Below, in pieces: positions 9,390 through 18,139 of a DNA stretch of 64,000 nt. The position numbers and the translations under genes were made by a program. Location: NCBI RefSeq assembly GCF_002742625.1, contig NZ_PEBF01000001.1, positions 3,472,001 through 3,536,000 on the forward strand, given 5' to 3'. The first letter of the stretch is position 1; the number at the start of each line of letters is the position of its first letter. This stretch comes from Caulobacter sp. FWC2. Its GTDB lineage: Bacteria; Pseudomonadota; Alphaproteobacteria; Caulobacterales; Caulobacteraceae. The notes beneath the pieces were generated by a model. The model made no database searches, had not been told where the DNA came from, and worked only from the letters and a program-made list of their open reading frames with translations.

Positions 9390-11381
9390 ATGAGCGACCG
9401 CTCCAGCCTCTTCGACGTGCGCTCCTCCACGAGCGTGACCCTCGATCAGGTCGTTCGCCGTGACTCGGTGGAAATTCCCGCCGAGGCGCCGCTGGCCATG
9501 CCGGTCCAGCCGCTGGGCTTCTGGCAGGGCGGCTCGCGCCGCGCCACCGCTCTTGCGGCCAACATGACCGTGCGCCGCTGGGTCGTGGCCCTGGCCACGA
9601 TCGCCATGGGCTTCGCGGGCTGGAAGGCCACGTTCGACACCATCGCCCTGGGCGGCGTGACCCGCCTGGAAGGCGTGGTTCTGACCCTGCTGGCCCCGCT
9701 GTTCCTGGCCCTGTCGCTGTGGTTCTGCACCGCCGTCGCCGGCTTCGTGATCCTGCTGGGCAAGCCCAAGGATCCGCTCGGCATCGACGGCGAGGCCCCG
9801 ATGCCCAAGCTGCACACGCGTACGGCCATCCTTATGCCCGTCCACAACGAGGACGCCGCCGGCGTCTTCGCCCGCCTGCGCGCCATGGACGCCTCGATCG
9901 CCGAAACGGGCATGAGCCGCCAGTTCGACATCTTCGTGCTCAGCGACACGCGTGACGCCCAGGTGGCCCTCGCTGAGCAGGCCTGCTTCGCCCGCTTCCG
10001 CCGCGAGGCGCACAGCAACGTCTTCTACCGCGTCCGCAAGGAAAACACGGGTCGCAAGGCCGGCAATGTCGCCGACTGGGTGCGCCGTTGGGGCAGCGCC
10101 TACGAGCACATGCTGGTGCTGGACGCCGACAGCCTGATGACCGGCGAGGCCATGGTCCGCCTGGCCGACGCCATGGAGCGTCACCCCGGCGCCGGCTTGA
10201 TCCAGACCATGCCGATGATCATCAACGGCCAGACGATCTTCGCCCGCACCCTGCAGTTCGCCACGCGCCTGTACGGCCGCGTCGCCTGGACGGGCCTGGC
10301 CTGGTGGTCGGGTTCGGAGAGCTCCTTCTGGGGCCACAACGCCATTGTCCGCACGCGCGCCTTCGCCGAGACCTGCGGCCTGCCGCACCTGGCCGGTCCC
10401 AAGCCGTTCGGCGGCGAGGTGATGAGCCACGACGCCCTGGAAAGCGCCCTGCTGCGCCGCGGCGGCTGGAGCGTCCACCTGGCGCCCTATCTGGAAGGCT
10501 CGTACGAGGAGAGCCCCTCGAACCTGCTGGACTTCGCCACCCGCGACCGCCGCTGGTGCCGGGGCAACGTCCAGCACGTGCCGCTGGTCGCCCTGCCCGG
10601 CCTGCATTGGATGAGCCGCATGCACCTGGTGATCGGCGTGCTGAGCTACGCCCTGTCGCCGCTGTGGTTCATCGCCCTGACGGCCGGTATCACCTCGCGC
10701 GCCCTGATGCCCGAGCTGAAGAAGGCGGCCTTCACCATGGCCGACCTGCAGGCCGCCGCCCACGCCCTGATCGACTGGCGCGAGATCCAGGCCACCGCCT
10801 GGGCCATGATCATCACCTTCCTGCTGCTGTTCGGGCCCAAGATCATGGGCTCGATCCTGGTCTTTAGCCGCAAGGCCGAGATCAAGGGCTTCGGCGGCAA
10901 GCGCCGCGTCGCCGCCGGCCTGGCCGTCGAGATGCTGCTCTCGGCCCTGGTGGCCCCGATGCTGATGTTCACCCAGACTCGCGCCATCGTGGAAATCCTG
11001 GCCGGCAAGGTCGGGGGCTGGGCCACCCAGCGCCGCGACGCCGACAAGGTCGCCTTCAAGGAAGCCTCGGCCGCCATGGGCTGGATCAGCGTCACGGGCC
11101 TGGTTCTGGGCGGCGTGTTCTGGTTCACCCCGGACCTGTTCACCTCGACCGCTCCGATCCTGCTGGGCCTGGTTCTGGCCGTGCCGCTGACCATGCTGGG
11201 CGCCAACAAGATCGCCGGCCTGAAGGTCAAGACCAACGGCCTGTTCATGACCCCGGAAGAGCGCCGTCCGCCGGCCATCGTCCGCGCGGCCCTCGGAACC
11301 GCCTGCGAGCCGCCGATCCGCTGGTTCGCCCGCGACGGTCGCCCGATCGGCCCGACCACCCGGGTCCGCGACGCCGCCTGA
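9390..11381 (+). CDS. opgH: Glucans biosynthesis glucosyltransferase H (OpgH/MdoH)
   Basis: Inner-membrane GT2 glucosyltransferase that makes the linear beta-1,2 backbone of osmoregulated periplasmic glucans. It has 663 residues, with hydrophobic segments before and after the catalytic domain. Visible motifs are HNEDAAGVFARL, the DADSLMTG aspartates near residue 244, EVMSHDALESALLRR, and DRRWCRGN near residue 388, which corresponds to the (Q/R)xxRW acceptor motif. No opgG partner is in the window. The gene is preceded by a long leader with a palindrome and followed by a clear intrinsic terminator, so it is probably monocistronic. Confidence 0.95.
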   Translation: MSDRSSLFDVRSSTSVTLDQVVRRDSVEIPAEAPLAMPVQPLGFWQGGSRRATALAANMTVRRWVVALATIAMGFAGWKATFDTIALGGVTRLEGVVLTLLAPLFLALSLWFCTAVAGFVILLGKPKDPLGIDGEAPMPKLHTRTAILMPVHNEDAAGVFARLRAMDASIAETGMSRQFDIFVLSDTRDAQVALAEQACFARFRREAHSNVFYRVRKENTGRKAGNVADWVRRWGSAYEHMLVLDADSLMTGEAMVRLADAMERHPGAGLIQTMPMIINGQTIFARTLQFATRLYGRVAWTGLAWWSGSESSFWGHNAIVRTRAFAETCGLPHLAGPKPFGGEVMSHDALESALLRRGGWSVHLAPYLEGSYEESPSNLLDFATRDRRWCRGNVQHVPLVALPGLHWMSRMHLVIGVLSYALSPLWFIALTAGITSRALMPELKKAAFTMADLQAAAHALIDWREIQATAWAMIITFLLLFGPKIMGSILVFSRKAEIKGFGGKRRVAAGLAVEMLLSALVAPMLMFTQTRAIVEILAGKVGGWATQRRDADKVAFKEASAAMGWISVTGLVLGGVFWFTPDLFTSTAPILLGLVLAVPLTMLGANKIAGLKVKTNGLFMTPEERRPPAIVRAALGTACEPPIRWFARDGRPIGPTTRVRDAA

Positions 11382-11402
11382 TCCACTGTTCGAACACGAA
11401 CC

Positions 11403-11432
11403 AGAGCCTGTCCGAAAGGACAGGCTCTTTTC
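11403..11432 (+). terminator. Rho-independent terminator of opgH
   Basis: A perfect 10-bp stem, GAGCCTGTCC / GGACAGGCTC, closes a GAAA tetraloop and is followed by TTTT. It lies 23 bp after the opgH stop codon. Confidence 0.93.
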
Positions 11433-11517
11433 GTATGGGCGCTGCGCGTTGGGCTGGCCGTGAGGTTCGCGCCGGAGTAGAAGCGCGGCTCCTGTCCTTC
11501 CCGGGGAGCCGCCTGCC

Positions 11518-12414
11518 GTGTCGCGTCTGTTCAGCGCCTATGTGATCGTCGACTGGAGCGCCGCGGCCAAGCCGACGACGGGCGCTGACTCCATCTGGAT
11601 CGGCGTGCTCAAGCGCGACGTGCGCTTCCGGCTGACCTTCGAGAGCTACAACCCCGCGACGCGCGGCGAGGCCGAGACGCGGCTGGCCGCCGTTCTGGAC
11701 GACCTGAAGAAGCGCGGCGAGCGGGCCCTGGTGGGCTTCGACTTCCCGCTGGGCTTCCCGCGCGGGCTTTCGCAGGCCCTGTCGCTGCCGGGCGAGACCG
11801 CCTGGCGCGCGGTCTGGGACCAGCTGGCCAAGATGGTCAAGGACAAGGCCGACAACACCAACAACCGCTTCGGCGTCGGCTCGGAGATCAATCGTCGCCT
11901 GACCGGCGGCCCCTTCCCGTTCTGGGGCTGCCCGCCCAAGGACGCCCTGACGACGCTGCAGCCCAAGCGCCCGCGCGAACATGGCGAAGGCGACCTGCCC
12001 GAGTTCCGCTACGCCGACCAGGCCGCCAAAGGCGCGCACTCGATCTGGAAGCTCTATTACAACGGCTCGGTCGGCGGTCAGGCGATCATGGGCATCCCGG
12101 CCGTGCGCCGGCTGAAGGACGCGCGTGGCGACGCCGTGCGAGTCTGGCCGTTCGAGACCGGCTTCAAGGCCCTGACCGAGGCCGACCTCGAAGGCGTCGC
12201 CGTGGTGGCGGCCGAGGTCTATCCGTCGCTGCTGAAGATCACGGCCGCGCCGGGCGAGGTCAAGGACCTGACCCAGGTGCGCACCCTGGCCGAACACTTC
12301 GCCAAGCTGGACGAAGCGGGCAAGCTGGGCGCGCTGTTCGATGCGCCGAAGGGTCTTTCTGAAGACGCACTGGCGGCGGCCGAGACCGAAGAGGGCTGGA
12401 TCCTGGGGGCCTGA
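11518..12414 (+). CDS. Conserved protein with possible RNase H-like (DUF429-type) fold
   Basis: A 298-residue soluble protein. The N-terminus FSAYVIVDWSAAAKPTTG, followed by ALVGFDFPLGFPRG, resembles the paired acidic strands (VDWS, GFDFP) of DUF429-type RNase H-fold proteins. RVWPFETGF and VVAAEVYPSLL fit a third acidic strand. Function is unknown and the family call is tentative. The start is GTG at 11518 with GGGGAG upstream. Its stop codon lies just before a paired inverted-repeat element shared with the convergent MATE gene. Confidence 0.6.
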   Translation: MSRLFSAYVIVDWSAAAKPTTGADSIWIGVLKRDVRFRLTFESYNPATRGEAETRLAAVLDDLKKRGERALVGFDFPLGFPRGLSQALSLPGETAWRAVWDQLAKMVKDKADNTNNRFGVGSEINRRLTGGPFPFWGCPPKDALTTLQPKRPREHGEGDLPEFRYADQAAKGAHSIWKLYYNGSVGGQAIMGIPAVRRLKDARGDAVRVWPFETGFKALTEADLEGVAVVAAEVYPSLLKITAAPGEVKDLTQVRTLAEHFAKLDEAGKLGALFDAPKGLSEDALAAAETEEGWILGA

Positions 12415-12416
12415 TC

Positions 12417-12550
12417 CCTTCTCCCCCTGCGGGAGAAGGTGGCTCGCGAAGCGAGACGGATGAGGGGTCGAAAGCCCTATCCGTCCTGCCCCTTACAACC
12501 CCTCATCCGACGGCTGCGCCGCCCCCTTCTCCCGCAGGGGGAGAAGGGGA
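12417..12550. repeat. Paired inverted palindromic element between two convergent genes
   Basis: Two roughly 52-bp units face each other. Unit 1 (12417-12469) starts CCCTTCTCCCCCTGCGGGAG and ends GACGGATGAGGGGT. Unit 2 (12499-12550) is the reverse complement of a near-identical sequence, starting ACCCCTCATCCGACGG and ending CGCAGGGGGAGAAGGGG. Each unit has a C-rich hairpin, a small variable hairpin and a G-rich end. The element supplies the last roughly 16 codons and the stop codon of the MATE transporter gene. Confidence 0.85.
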
Positions 12551-13930
12551 ATTGCGACGATCCCGCCAGTCCAGCATCCTGAACCTGAACAGCAGGAATG
12601 CCGCCGCCAGGAAACTGGTGACGATCACCGAAATGATCACCCCGTTCAGGCCCATGCCGCGCGGGATGGCCAGCCACCAGGCCAGCGGCCCCATGACCAG
12701 GGCGTAGCTGATCAGGTGGGTGAAGGTCGGGACCCACACCTCGCCGCGCGCCCTTAGCGCCTGGGCCACCACCACCTGCACCGCGTCGGGCGCCAGGAAG
12801 AAACAGGTCAGGACCAGGGCGGGCAGGATCAGGCCCAGGGCCGCCGGATCGGTCGTATAGGCCAGGGCCACCCAGTGGCGGGTCGGATAGAGCAGCAGGC
12901 CGCACGCCACGCCGATCACGGCGATCACCGCGAAGGCGATCCAGCCGGCGCGCTTCATGCCTTCCGGATCGCGGGCGCCATAGGCCCGTCCGACCTGCAC
13001 GGCCGTGGCCGAGGCCAAGCCCAGCGGGATCATGAAGATCACGCCCGCCACGTTCAGCACGACCGCCCAGGCCGCAACGGCCAGGCCGCCGATCCAGCCG
13101 GCGACCAAGTTCATCCCCGCGAAGGCCGAGACCTCGAAGAAGTTCGACGCGCCGGCGCCGTAGCCGATCCGGCGCTGCTCGATCTCGGCCGGCCGGTCGC
13201 GCGCGGGCTTGTCGAAGACGCCCAGCGCCCGGGCGTCCTTCATGCGCAGGACGTAGATGGCCAGGGCGACGGCCAGCACGGTGCGCGCCACGAAGGTCGA
13301 CCAGGCGCCGCCGACCGCGCCCAGGGCTGGCAGGCCGAAGGTCCCCGGCACGAACAGCAGATTGGCCGCGAGGTTCACGACATTGGCCAGCCACATCATC
13401 ACCGCCCCCGGCGTCGGCCGCGCCAGGCCTTCCAGCCAGAAGGTCAACGCCACTGAGATCGCATAGACCGGCAGGGACAGCGAGAAGACGATCAACGGCG
13501 CCGTCGCCCCGTCGGCCAGGCCGTCCTTCAGGCCCAGGCTGTGCAGGAACAGCGGGCCGAACAGCGCCAGCACCGCCGCCGAGCCGACGCCCAGCCACGC
13601 GCCGTAGCTGAGGCCGCGCCGCAGCACCGCGCCGGTCTCGTGCCGGCGACCTGCGCCGATGGCGCGGGCGGTCATCACCTGCACCCCGACCAGCAGGCCG
13701 ACCGTGGCGGTGACGAACACCGAGGTCGGGGCCCAGGCCATGGCGTGGAAGCCCAGCTGCCGGGCCGAGAAGTGGCCGACGACAATGGCGTCGGTCAGGC
13801 CCATCACCATGATGCCCAGGCGCGACAGCACGACCGGCCCCGCCAGGCGGAGCAGTTCGAGCAGATCGGTCAGAATGGGGCCGCGCGGCCGCTCCGGGGG
13901 GAGCGCCGTTCCGGCCGCGTCGCGCGGCAT
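12503..13930 (-). CDS. MATE-family multidrug/sodium antiporter (NorM-like)
   Basis: Inner-membrane efflux transporter of 475 residues with about twelve hydrophobic segments. It begins with a short soluble lead, then LRLAGPVVLSRLGIMVMGLTDAIVVGHFS, which is typical of MATE proteins. The second half-repeat has ASNFFEVSAFAGMNLVAGWIGG. The ATG at 13930 is preferred over an upstream TTG at 13948. The C-terminal tail NSPSPPAGEGGGAAVG is encoded by a palindromic repeat, so it is probably an accidental extension. Substrate unknown. Confidence 0.9.
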   Translation of the reverse strand: MPRDAAGTALPPERPRGPILTDLLELLRLAGPVVLSRLGIMVMGLTDAIVVGHFSARQLGFHAMAWAPTSVFVTATVGLLVGVQVMTARAIGAGRRHETGAVLRRGLSYGAWLGVGSAAVLALFGPLFLHSLGLKDGLADGATAPLIVFSLSLPVYAISVALTFWLEGLARPTPGAVMMWLANVVNLAANLLFVPGTFGLPALGAVGGAWSTFVARTVLAVALAIYVLRMKDARALGVFDKPARDRPAEIEQRRIGYGAGASNFFEVSAFAGMNLVAGWIGGLAVAAWAVVLNVAGVIFMIPLGLASATAVQVGRAYGARDPEGMKRAGWIAFAVIAVIGVACGLLLYPTRHWVALAYTTDPAALGLILPALVLTCFFLAPDAVQVVVAQALRARGEVWVPTFTHLISYALVMGPLAWWLAIPRGMGLNGVIISVIVTSFLAAAFLLFRFRMLDWRDRRNSPSPPAGEGGGAAVG

Positions 13931-14005
13931 GGTCGTCACCAATGTCAAAGAGGGCGCAACCTGACCGATGCCCGTTTTGCAGGCAACCCGCTTTCGGTCA
14001 GGCTT

Positions 14006-14030
14006 GGAACATCGGCGGACGCCAGTGGTT
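14006..14030 (+). promoter_or_regulatory. Putative EcfG/SigT-type general stress promoter
   Basis: GGAAC at 14006-14010 and GGTT at 14027-14030, separated by 16 bp, closely match the GGAAC-N16/17-CGTT pattern of alphaproteobacterial general-stress sigma factors. The site is 30 bp upstream of the SDR start codon. The same motif with the same spacing precedes the PNPOx-like stress gene at 59548. Confidence 0.6.
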
Positions 14031-14059
14031 TTCCGGGCTCAGTCCTTCAGGAGCACGCC

Positions 14060-15079
14060 ATGGCCGAGACCCAGACCCCCGAGTTCGAGCACACCGGCGA
14101 CCGCGTTGCGGAAGCCTATCGCGACATCCAGGCGCCGCTCGACGCCAAGGAGGAGCGGTCCTTCAAGTCCGACGGCGAGGAGGAAGGCGACAAGCCCAGC
14201 CACGCCATGCAGGCCGGGGCTCGCCCCTACCCCGCTCCGCCCTACCCCGAACAGCACCAGACCAAGCCCGGCGACGAGGCCGCGCTGAATCCCGCCCCGA
14301 TGTACGACGCCCCGTTCTACAAGGGCTCGGGCAAGCTGGAGGGGAAGGTCGCCCTGATCACCGGCGCCGACAGCGGCATCGGCCGCGCCGTGGCGGTGCT
14401 GTTCGCCCGCGAAGGCGCGCACGTCGCCATCGGCTACCTGAACGAGGACGACGACGCCAACCTGACCCGCATGGCCGTCGAGCAGGAGGGCCGCCGCGCC
14501 ATCCTGCTGCCCGGCGATGTCGCCGACCCCGCCTACGCCAAGGCCGCCGTAGAAAAGACGGTGGCCGAGTTCGGCCGCCTCGACATCCTGGTCAACAACG
14601 CCGCCTTCCAGGAGCACGTGCTCGACTTCGAGGACCTGACCGAGGAACACTTCGACCGCACCTTGAAGACCAACCTCTACGGCTATTTCTACATGGCCAA
14701 GGCAGCGGTGAAGCATCTGCCCAACGGCGGCGCGATCATCAACACAGGCTCGGTGACCGGCCTGCTGGGCAACAAGGACCTGGTGGACTACTCGATGACC
14801 AAGGGCGGGATTCACGCCTTCACCCGCTCGCTGGCCACGCACCTGATCGACAAGGGCATCCGCGTGAACGCCGTCGCCCCTGGCCCGGTCTGGACGCCCC
14901 TGAACCCGGCCGACAAGCTGGGACCGGACGTCGCCCAGTTCGGCGCCAAGACTCCAATGAAACGCGCCGCCCAGCCCGAGGAGATCGCCCCGGCCTATGT
15001 GTTCCTGGCCTCGCCCCAGACGGCCAGCTACATCACCGGCGAGATCCTGCCGATCATCGGGGGCTACAACGGGGGCTAG
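14060..15079 (+). CDS. SDR-family oxidoreductase, general stress protein 39-like
   Basis: Short-chain dehydrogenase of 339 residues. An N-terminal extension of about 90 residues, rich in Pro, Glu and Lys, precedes the Rossmann fold. The NAD(P) motif is TGADSGIGRAVAV, followed by NNAAFQ. The catalytic tetrad includes Ser in NTGSVTG and the YxxxK motif DYSMTKGG; the end is ASYITGEILPIIGG. The extension and overall layout match the YhdF/GSP39 group of stress-induced SDRs. ATG at 14060 with AGGAG upstream. The reading frame stays open far upstream, but that part lies inside the divergent MATE gene. Confidence 0.9.
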   Translation: MAETQTPEFEHTGDRVAEAYRDIQAPLDAKEERSFKSDGEEEGDKPSHAMQAGARPYPAPPYPEQHQTKPGDEAALNPAPMYDAPFYKGSGKLEGKVALITGADSGIGRAVAVLFAREGAHVAIGYLNEDDDANLTRMAVEQEGRRAILLPGDVADPAYAKAAVEKTVAEFGRLDILVNNAAFQEHVLDFEDLTEEHFDRTLKTNLYGYFYMAKAAVKHLPNGGAIINTGSVTGLLGNKDLVDYSMTKGGIHAFTRSLATHLIDKGIRVNAVAPGPVWTPLNPADKLGPDVAQFGAKTPMKRAAQPEEIAPAYVFLASPQTASYITGEILPIIGGYNGG

Positions 15080-15147
15080 TGGCCTCATCGCTTTCCTTCC
15101 CGGCGGGATTGGCTAGGCTCGCGCTTCCCTGAAGCTCGAGTCTCGCC

Positions 15148-15534
15148 ATGGCCCGCCGCGTCGCCCTCGTCTCTCTGCTGGTCGCCGACTATGACGAGGC
15201 CATCGCCTTCTATGTCGGCAAGCTGGGCTTCACCCTGGTGGAGAACACCGACATGGGCCACGGCAAGCGCTGGGTCGTGGTCTCGCCGGGGACCGACGGC
15301 ACCAACTTCCTGCTGGCCCGCGCCACGGGCGAACAGGCCGAGGCGATCGGCCGCCAGGGCGGCGGACGCGTCTGGCTGTTTCTGCACACGGACGACTTCG
15401 CCGGCGACCACGCCCGCATGAGCGCCGCCGGGGTCACCTTCCTGGAGGAGCCGCGCCATGAGGCCTATGGCACGGTGGCGGTGTTCGAAGACCTTTCCGG
15501 CAACCGCTGGGACCTGCTGCAACCCAAGAGCTGA
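15148..15534 (+). CDS. VOC (glyoxalase/bleomycin-resistance/dioxygenase) superfamily protein
   Basis: A single-domain 128-residue VOC protein. It has the paired beta-alpha-beta-beta-beta modules: RRVALVSLLVADYDEAIAFY, LGFTLVENTDMGHGKRW, then RVWLFLHTDDFAGDHARM and the closing FEDLSGNRWDLLQP. Metal-ligand positions are plausible (Glu near the end of each module), but the substrate is unknown. The thuA-like gene starts 7 bp after its stop codon, so the two are likely co-transcribed. Confidence 0.85.
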   Translation: MARRVALVSLLVADYDEAIAFYVGKLGFTLVENTDMGHGKRWVVVSPGTDGTNFLLARATGEQAEAIGRQGGGRVWLFLHTDDFAGDHARMSAAGVTFLEEPRHEAYGTVAVFEDLSGNRWDLLQPKS

Positions 15535-15541
15535 GACGACG

Positions 15542-16612
15542 ATGCGCCGACTGCTGACCCTGTTCGCGGCGGTCGCCGCGCTCTTCTCCGCTTCCTTGGT
15601 CGCCCCAATCGCCGTCGAAGCCGCGCCGGCCAAGATCCGGGTGCTCTATCTCGATCAGTCCGTCGGGTTCGTGCACAAGCCGGTCACGCGCCCCGCCAAC
15701 AGCAACGGCCCGACCCAGTCCGAGATCGCCCTGGCCGAGATCGGGGCCAAGACCGGCGCCTTCACCGTCGAGTCCACCCAGGACGCCCGCGTGATCACGC
15801 CTCAGAAGCTGAAGGATATCGACCTCCTGATCTTCTACACGACCGGCGAACTTCCGATCTCGAACGAGAACTGGGCCGCCGTGCAGCAGTGGGTCGAGAG
15901 CGGCAGGGGCGGCTTCATCGGCCTGCACAGCGCCACTGATACCCACTGGGACTACAGCGGTCCGGGCCAGACCTACACCGCCTACATCAACGGCAAGTTC
16001 GCCGGACACCCCTGGACGCAGGGCACGCCGATCACCGTGCAGGCCCTCGGCCAGAAAGCGGGCGGCGGCAAGGATCCCGTCAACACCGCCTGGCCCGCCC
16101 GCTTCCCCTATGCCGAGGAGATCTATCAGTACTCGGACTATGACCCCACCAAGGTCCGCGCGCTGCAGGCCCTGGACTTCACCGACATGGCCCTGAAGCG
16201 TCCATGGTTCGTGCCGATCACCTGGACCCGCCAGATCGGCAAGGGTCGCCTGTTCCAGACCAATCTGGGCCACACGCCCAGCACCTGGAACGATCCGCTC
16301 TACCGCGCCCAGATCCTGGAGGCCGTGCTCTGGACGGCGCATCGCAAGCCGGGCGCGGCCAAGCCCAATCCGGACGAGCAGGCCCTGTGGGCGCTGCGCT
16401 CGCTGCTGGCCTATGACGGTCGCCCAAAGGCCGAGATCGACACGCGCCTGGCCAAGCTGGCCAAGGCCGATACGGCCTGGCTGCGCGACGCCGCCGCCCG
16501 CACGGCCGCTCTTCGTCCGCTGTGGCCCGCCAAGCCCGACAGCGACAAGGCTCCGTTCGACGCGGCCTACAAGACGGTGCTGGACGACGTCGTGGCGAAG
16601 TCAGGCGGATAA
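15542..16612 (+). CDS. Secreted ThuA-domain protein
   Basis: A 356-residue exported protein. The signal peptide is MRRLLTLFAAVAALFSASLV, ending near AVEAAPA. A ThuA (class I glutamine amidotransferase-like) domain of about 230 residues follows, with IDLLIFYTTGELPI, GGFIGLHSATDTHWDY, FTDMALKRPWFVPITW and GKGRLFQTNLGHTPSTW. ThuA proteins are tied to trehalose or other sugar catabolism. A C-terminal part of about 90 residues is helical. The start at 15542 is chosen because it creates the signal peptide. Confidence 0.87.
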   Translation: MRRLLTLFAAVAALFSASLVAPIAVEAAPAKIRVLYLDQSVGFVHKPVTRPANSNGPTQSEIALAEIGAKTGAFTVESTQDARVITPQKLKDIDLLIFYTTGELPISNENWAAVQQWVESGRGGFIGLHSATDTHWDYSGPGQTYTAYINGKFAGHPWTQGTPITVQALGQKAGGGKDPVNTAWPARFPYAEEIYQYSDYDPTKVRALQALDFTDMALKRPWFVPITWTRQIGKGRLFQTNLGHTPSTWNDPLYRAQILEAVLWTAHRKPGAAKPNPDEQALWALRSLLAYDGRPKAEIDTRLAKLAKADTAWLRDAAARTAALRPLWPAKPDSDKAPFDAAYKTVLDDVVAKSGG

Positions 16613-17164
16613 GAACGCCTCCGCCGCATAGGTGCGTAGCTGGCTGGCGATGTCGACCGGCCAGCCTTGGATCCGCGCTTCGAAGCCCTTGTCGTCGCTG
16701 GCGAACAGGGCCCGCATGGCCTCTTCGAAGTCCGGCAGGTCGCCGCCGATCGCCGAGGCGAAGCGGTATGCGGCTTCGCGAGCGGCGCGGATGCGGTCTG
16801 GCCCCTCGCTGGCCCGCCGAGCGGCCTCGACCAGCTTGCGCAACGCCACCGAAGCGCCGCCGGGCTGCGCGGCCAGCCAGTCCCAATGACGGGGCAGCAA
16901 GGTCACCTCGCGCGCCACCACACCCAGCTTGGGCCGGCCACGACCGCGCGGGGCCTCTTCCGGCGGCGCGAGACGCGCGGCCAGGGCCTCGGGTCCGCCG
17001 CTGAGATCGAAGTCCACCGACCGACCTGCGGGGTCGAAGATCAGCACCCCCGCCTCGCCGATCAGCCTCTGGGCCGCCAGGGCCGCGTCGAGGCGCGAGC
17101 CGACCGCTACCCGCAACTGATCATGAAAGACGACATAGGGCTCTTCGCCCGGGTTGATTGGCAT
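16601..17164 (-). CDS. DUF2239 family protein
   Basis: A 187-residue protein matching the DUF2239 pattern. The conserved core is KLGVVAREVTLLPRHWDWLA followed by QPGGASVALRKLVEAARR. The end is GWPVDIASQLRTYAAEAF. The family has no experimentally known function. Its start codon overlaps the GIY-YIG gene stop (TGATG), so the two genes are translationally coupled. It converges on the thuA-like gene, overlapping its last 12 bp. Confidence 0.85.
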   Translation of the reverse strand: MPINPGEEPYVVFHDQLRVAVGSRLDAALAAQRLIGEAGVLIFDPAGRSVDFDLSGGPEALAARLAPPEEAPRGRGRPKLGVVAREVTLLPRHWDWLAAQPGGASVALRKLVEAARRASEGPDRIRAAREAAYRFASAIGGDLPDFEEAMRALFASDDKGFEARIQGWPVDIASQLRTYAAEAFLSA

Positions 17165-17499
17165 CAGTTCAGCCCCGTGGCGTTCAGCGTCGCGATCCAG
17201 TGGGCGCGACGGTCCTTGAGCTTGGCGGCTCGCATGGAGCCCTCAAGCCCCTCGATGTCGACCGCCTCCACGGCTTCGAACAGGAAAGCCTCCGCGCCAT
17301 GGGCGTTCCAGGCGGCCTGCAGGCTTTTCTCGCGATGCGAGCCCTGGCGCAGCGAGAACCAGACGCCGTTCTGACGGTTGGACAGGTCGGGGGCGACGCC
17401 GATCCAGACCTCGCCCGTCGGCACGCAGCGCACGGCATAGACGCCGGACTCGACCTTGCGCTCCCTGTATTCGCGCAGCAGCGCCTTGCGGTCCGACAT
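17164..17499 (-). CDS. GIY-YIG nuclease-family protein
   Basis: A 111-residue single-domain GIY-YIG protein. SGVYAVRC stands for the first GIY strand, GEVWIGVAPDLSNRQNG for the second, and AAWNAHGAEAFLFEAVE for the downstream helix with the catalytic Glu region. The usual YIG is IGV here, so whether it cleaves DNA is uncertain. The ATG at 17499 with GGAGAAG upstream is preferred to a longer frame starting at 17562. It is coupled to the DUF2239 gene. Confidence 0.8.
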   Translation of the reverse strand: MSDRKALLREYRERKVESGVYAVRCVPTGEVWIGVAPDLSNRQNGVWFSLRQGSHREKSLQAAWNAHGAEAFLFEAVEAVDIEGLEGSMRAAKLKDRRAHWIATLNATGLN

Positions 17500-17576
17500 G
17501 CCAAACTTCTCCGGAGGCGAAACGCCTGGCGCGCCTTTTACCCGGACGAAACTCGAAGTCAATATTGCCCGGGTAA

Positions 17577-17963
17577 TTATCCCTCGAGGGCGCGGAACGG
17601 CACGTAGCCTCGCTCGACCAGACGCCGGGTCGCCTCGTAGACCGCCACCAGCTCCTCATACGCCGAGCGCAGGTGGGCCAGACGCGCGACCTGAGCCTCG
17701 GACAGCGAAGCGGTGGCGTCGGCCATCGATGCGGCCTCGGCCACCCACTTGGCGCGGGCCGTCGCGGTGGCCACCGCCAAGCGCTGGAAGCGGCTGGCGT
17801 CGGCGTTCGGCACGGTCGCGCCCAGCACCGCCTTGTTCGAGGCGTAGGCGGTGTAGTCGATCTGCTCCAGATAGCCGCGTAGGCGGCGCTGGACCAAGGG
17901 ATCGGTGTCGGTGGGCTCGAAGTGGTCGCCGGTGCGGCGCGTGCTGGAAGTCATGGTCGCCAT
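17577..17963 (-). CDS. Conserved hypothetical helical protein
   Basis: A 128-residue protein, MATMTSSTRRTGDHFEPT..., with mostly helical composition and no recognised motif. The ATG at 17963 has GGAGG 5 nt upstream, although the frame stays open to 18437. The stop codon is 77 bp before the GIY-YIG start on the same strand. I do not recognise a function. Confidence 0.65.
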   Translation of the reverse strand: MATMTSSTRRTGDHFEPTDTDPLVQRRLRGYLEQIDYTAYASNKAVLGATVPNADASRFQRLAVATATARAKWVAEAASMADATASLSEAQVARLAHLRSAYEELVAVYEATRRLVERGYVPFRALEG

Positions 17964-18139
17964 GACGGCCTCCGATCCGGCCGAGGGCGGCCGTTCTAGC
18001 TGGAAGCGTGCGCCTGAGAGTTTAATGACATATTGAGCCGCGATGCGACCAATCGACTGACGCGCAGGTTGATCGCACTGGCTTGGCGGCCGGCGGCTTG
18101 GCCAAGGGCGGGTAGGCCGCCCCGGCCAAGCCGCGGGGT

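Noticed and set aside
13541..14059. Upstream extension of the SDR reading frame
   Set aside because: It runs through the divergent MATE gene. The ATG at 14060 has AGGAG and a promoter-like site just upstream.
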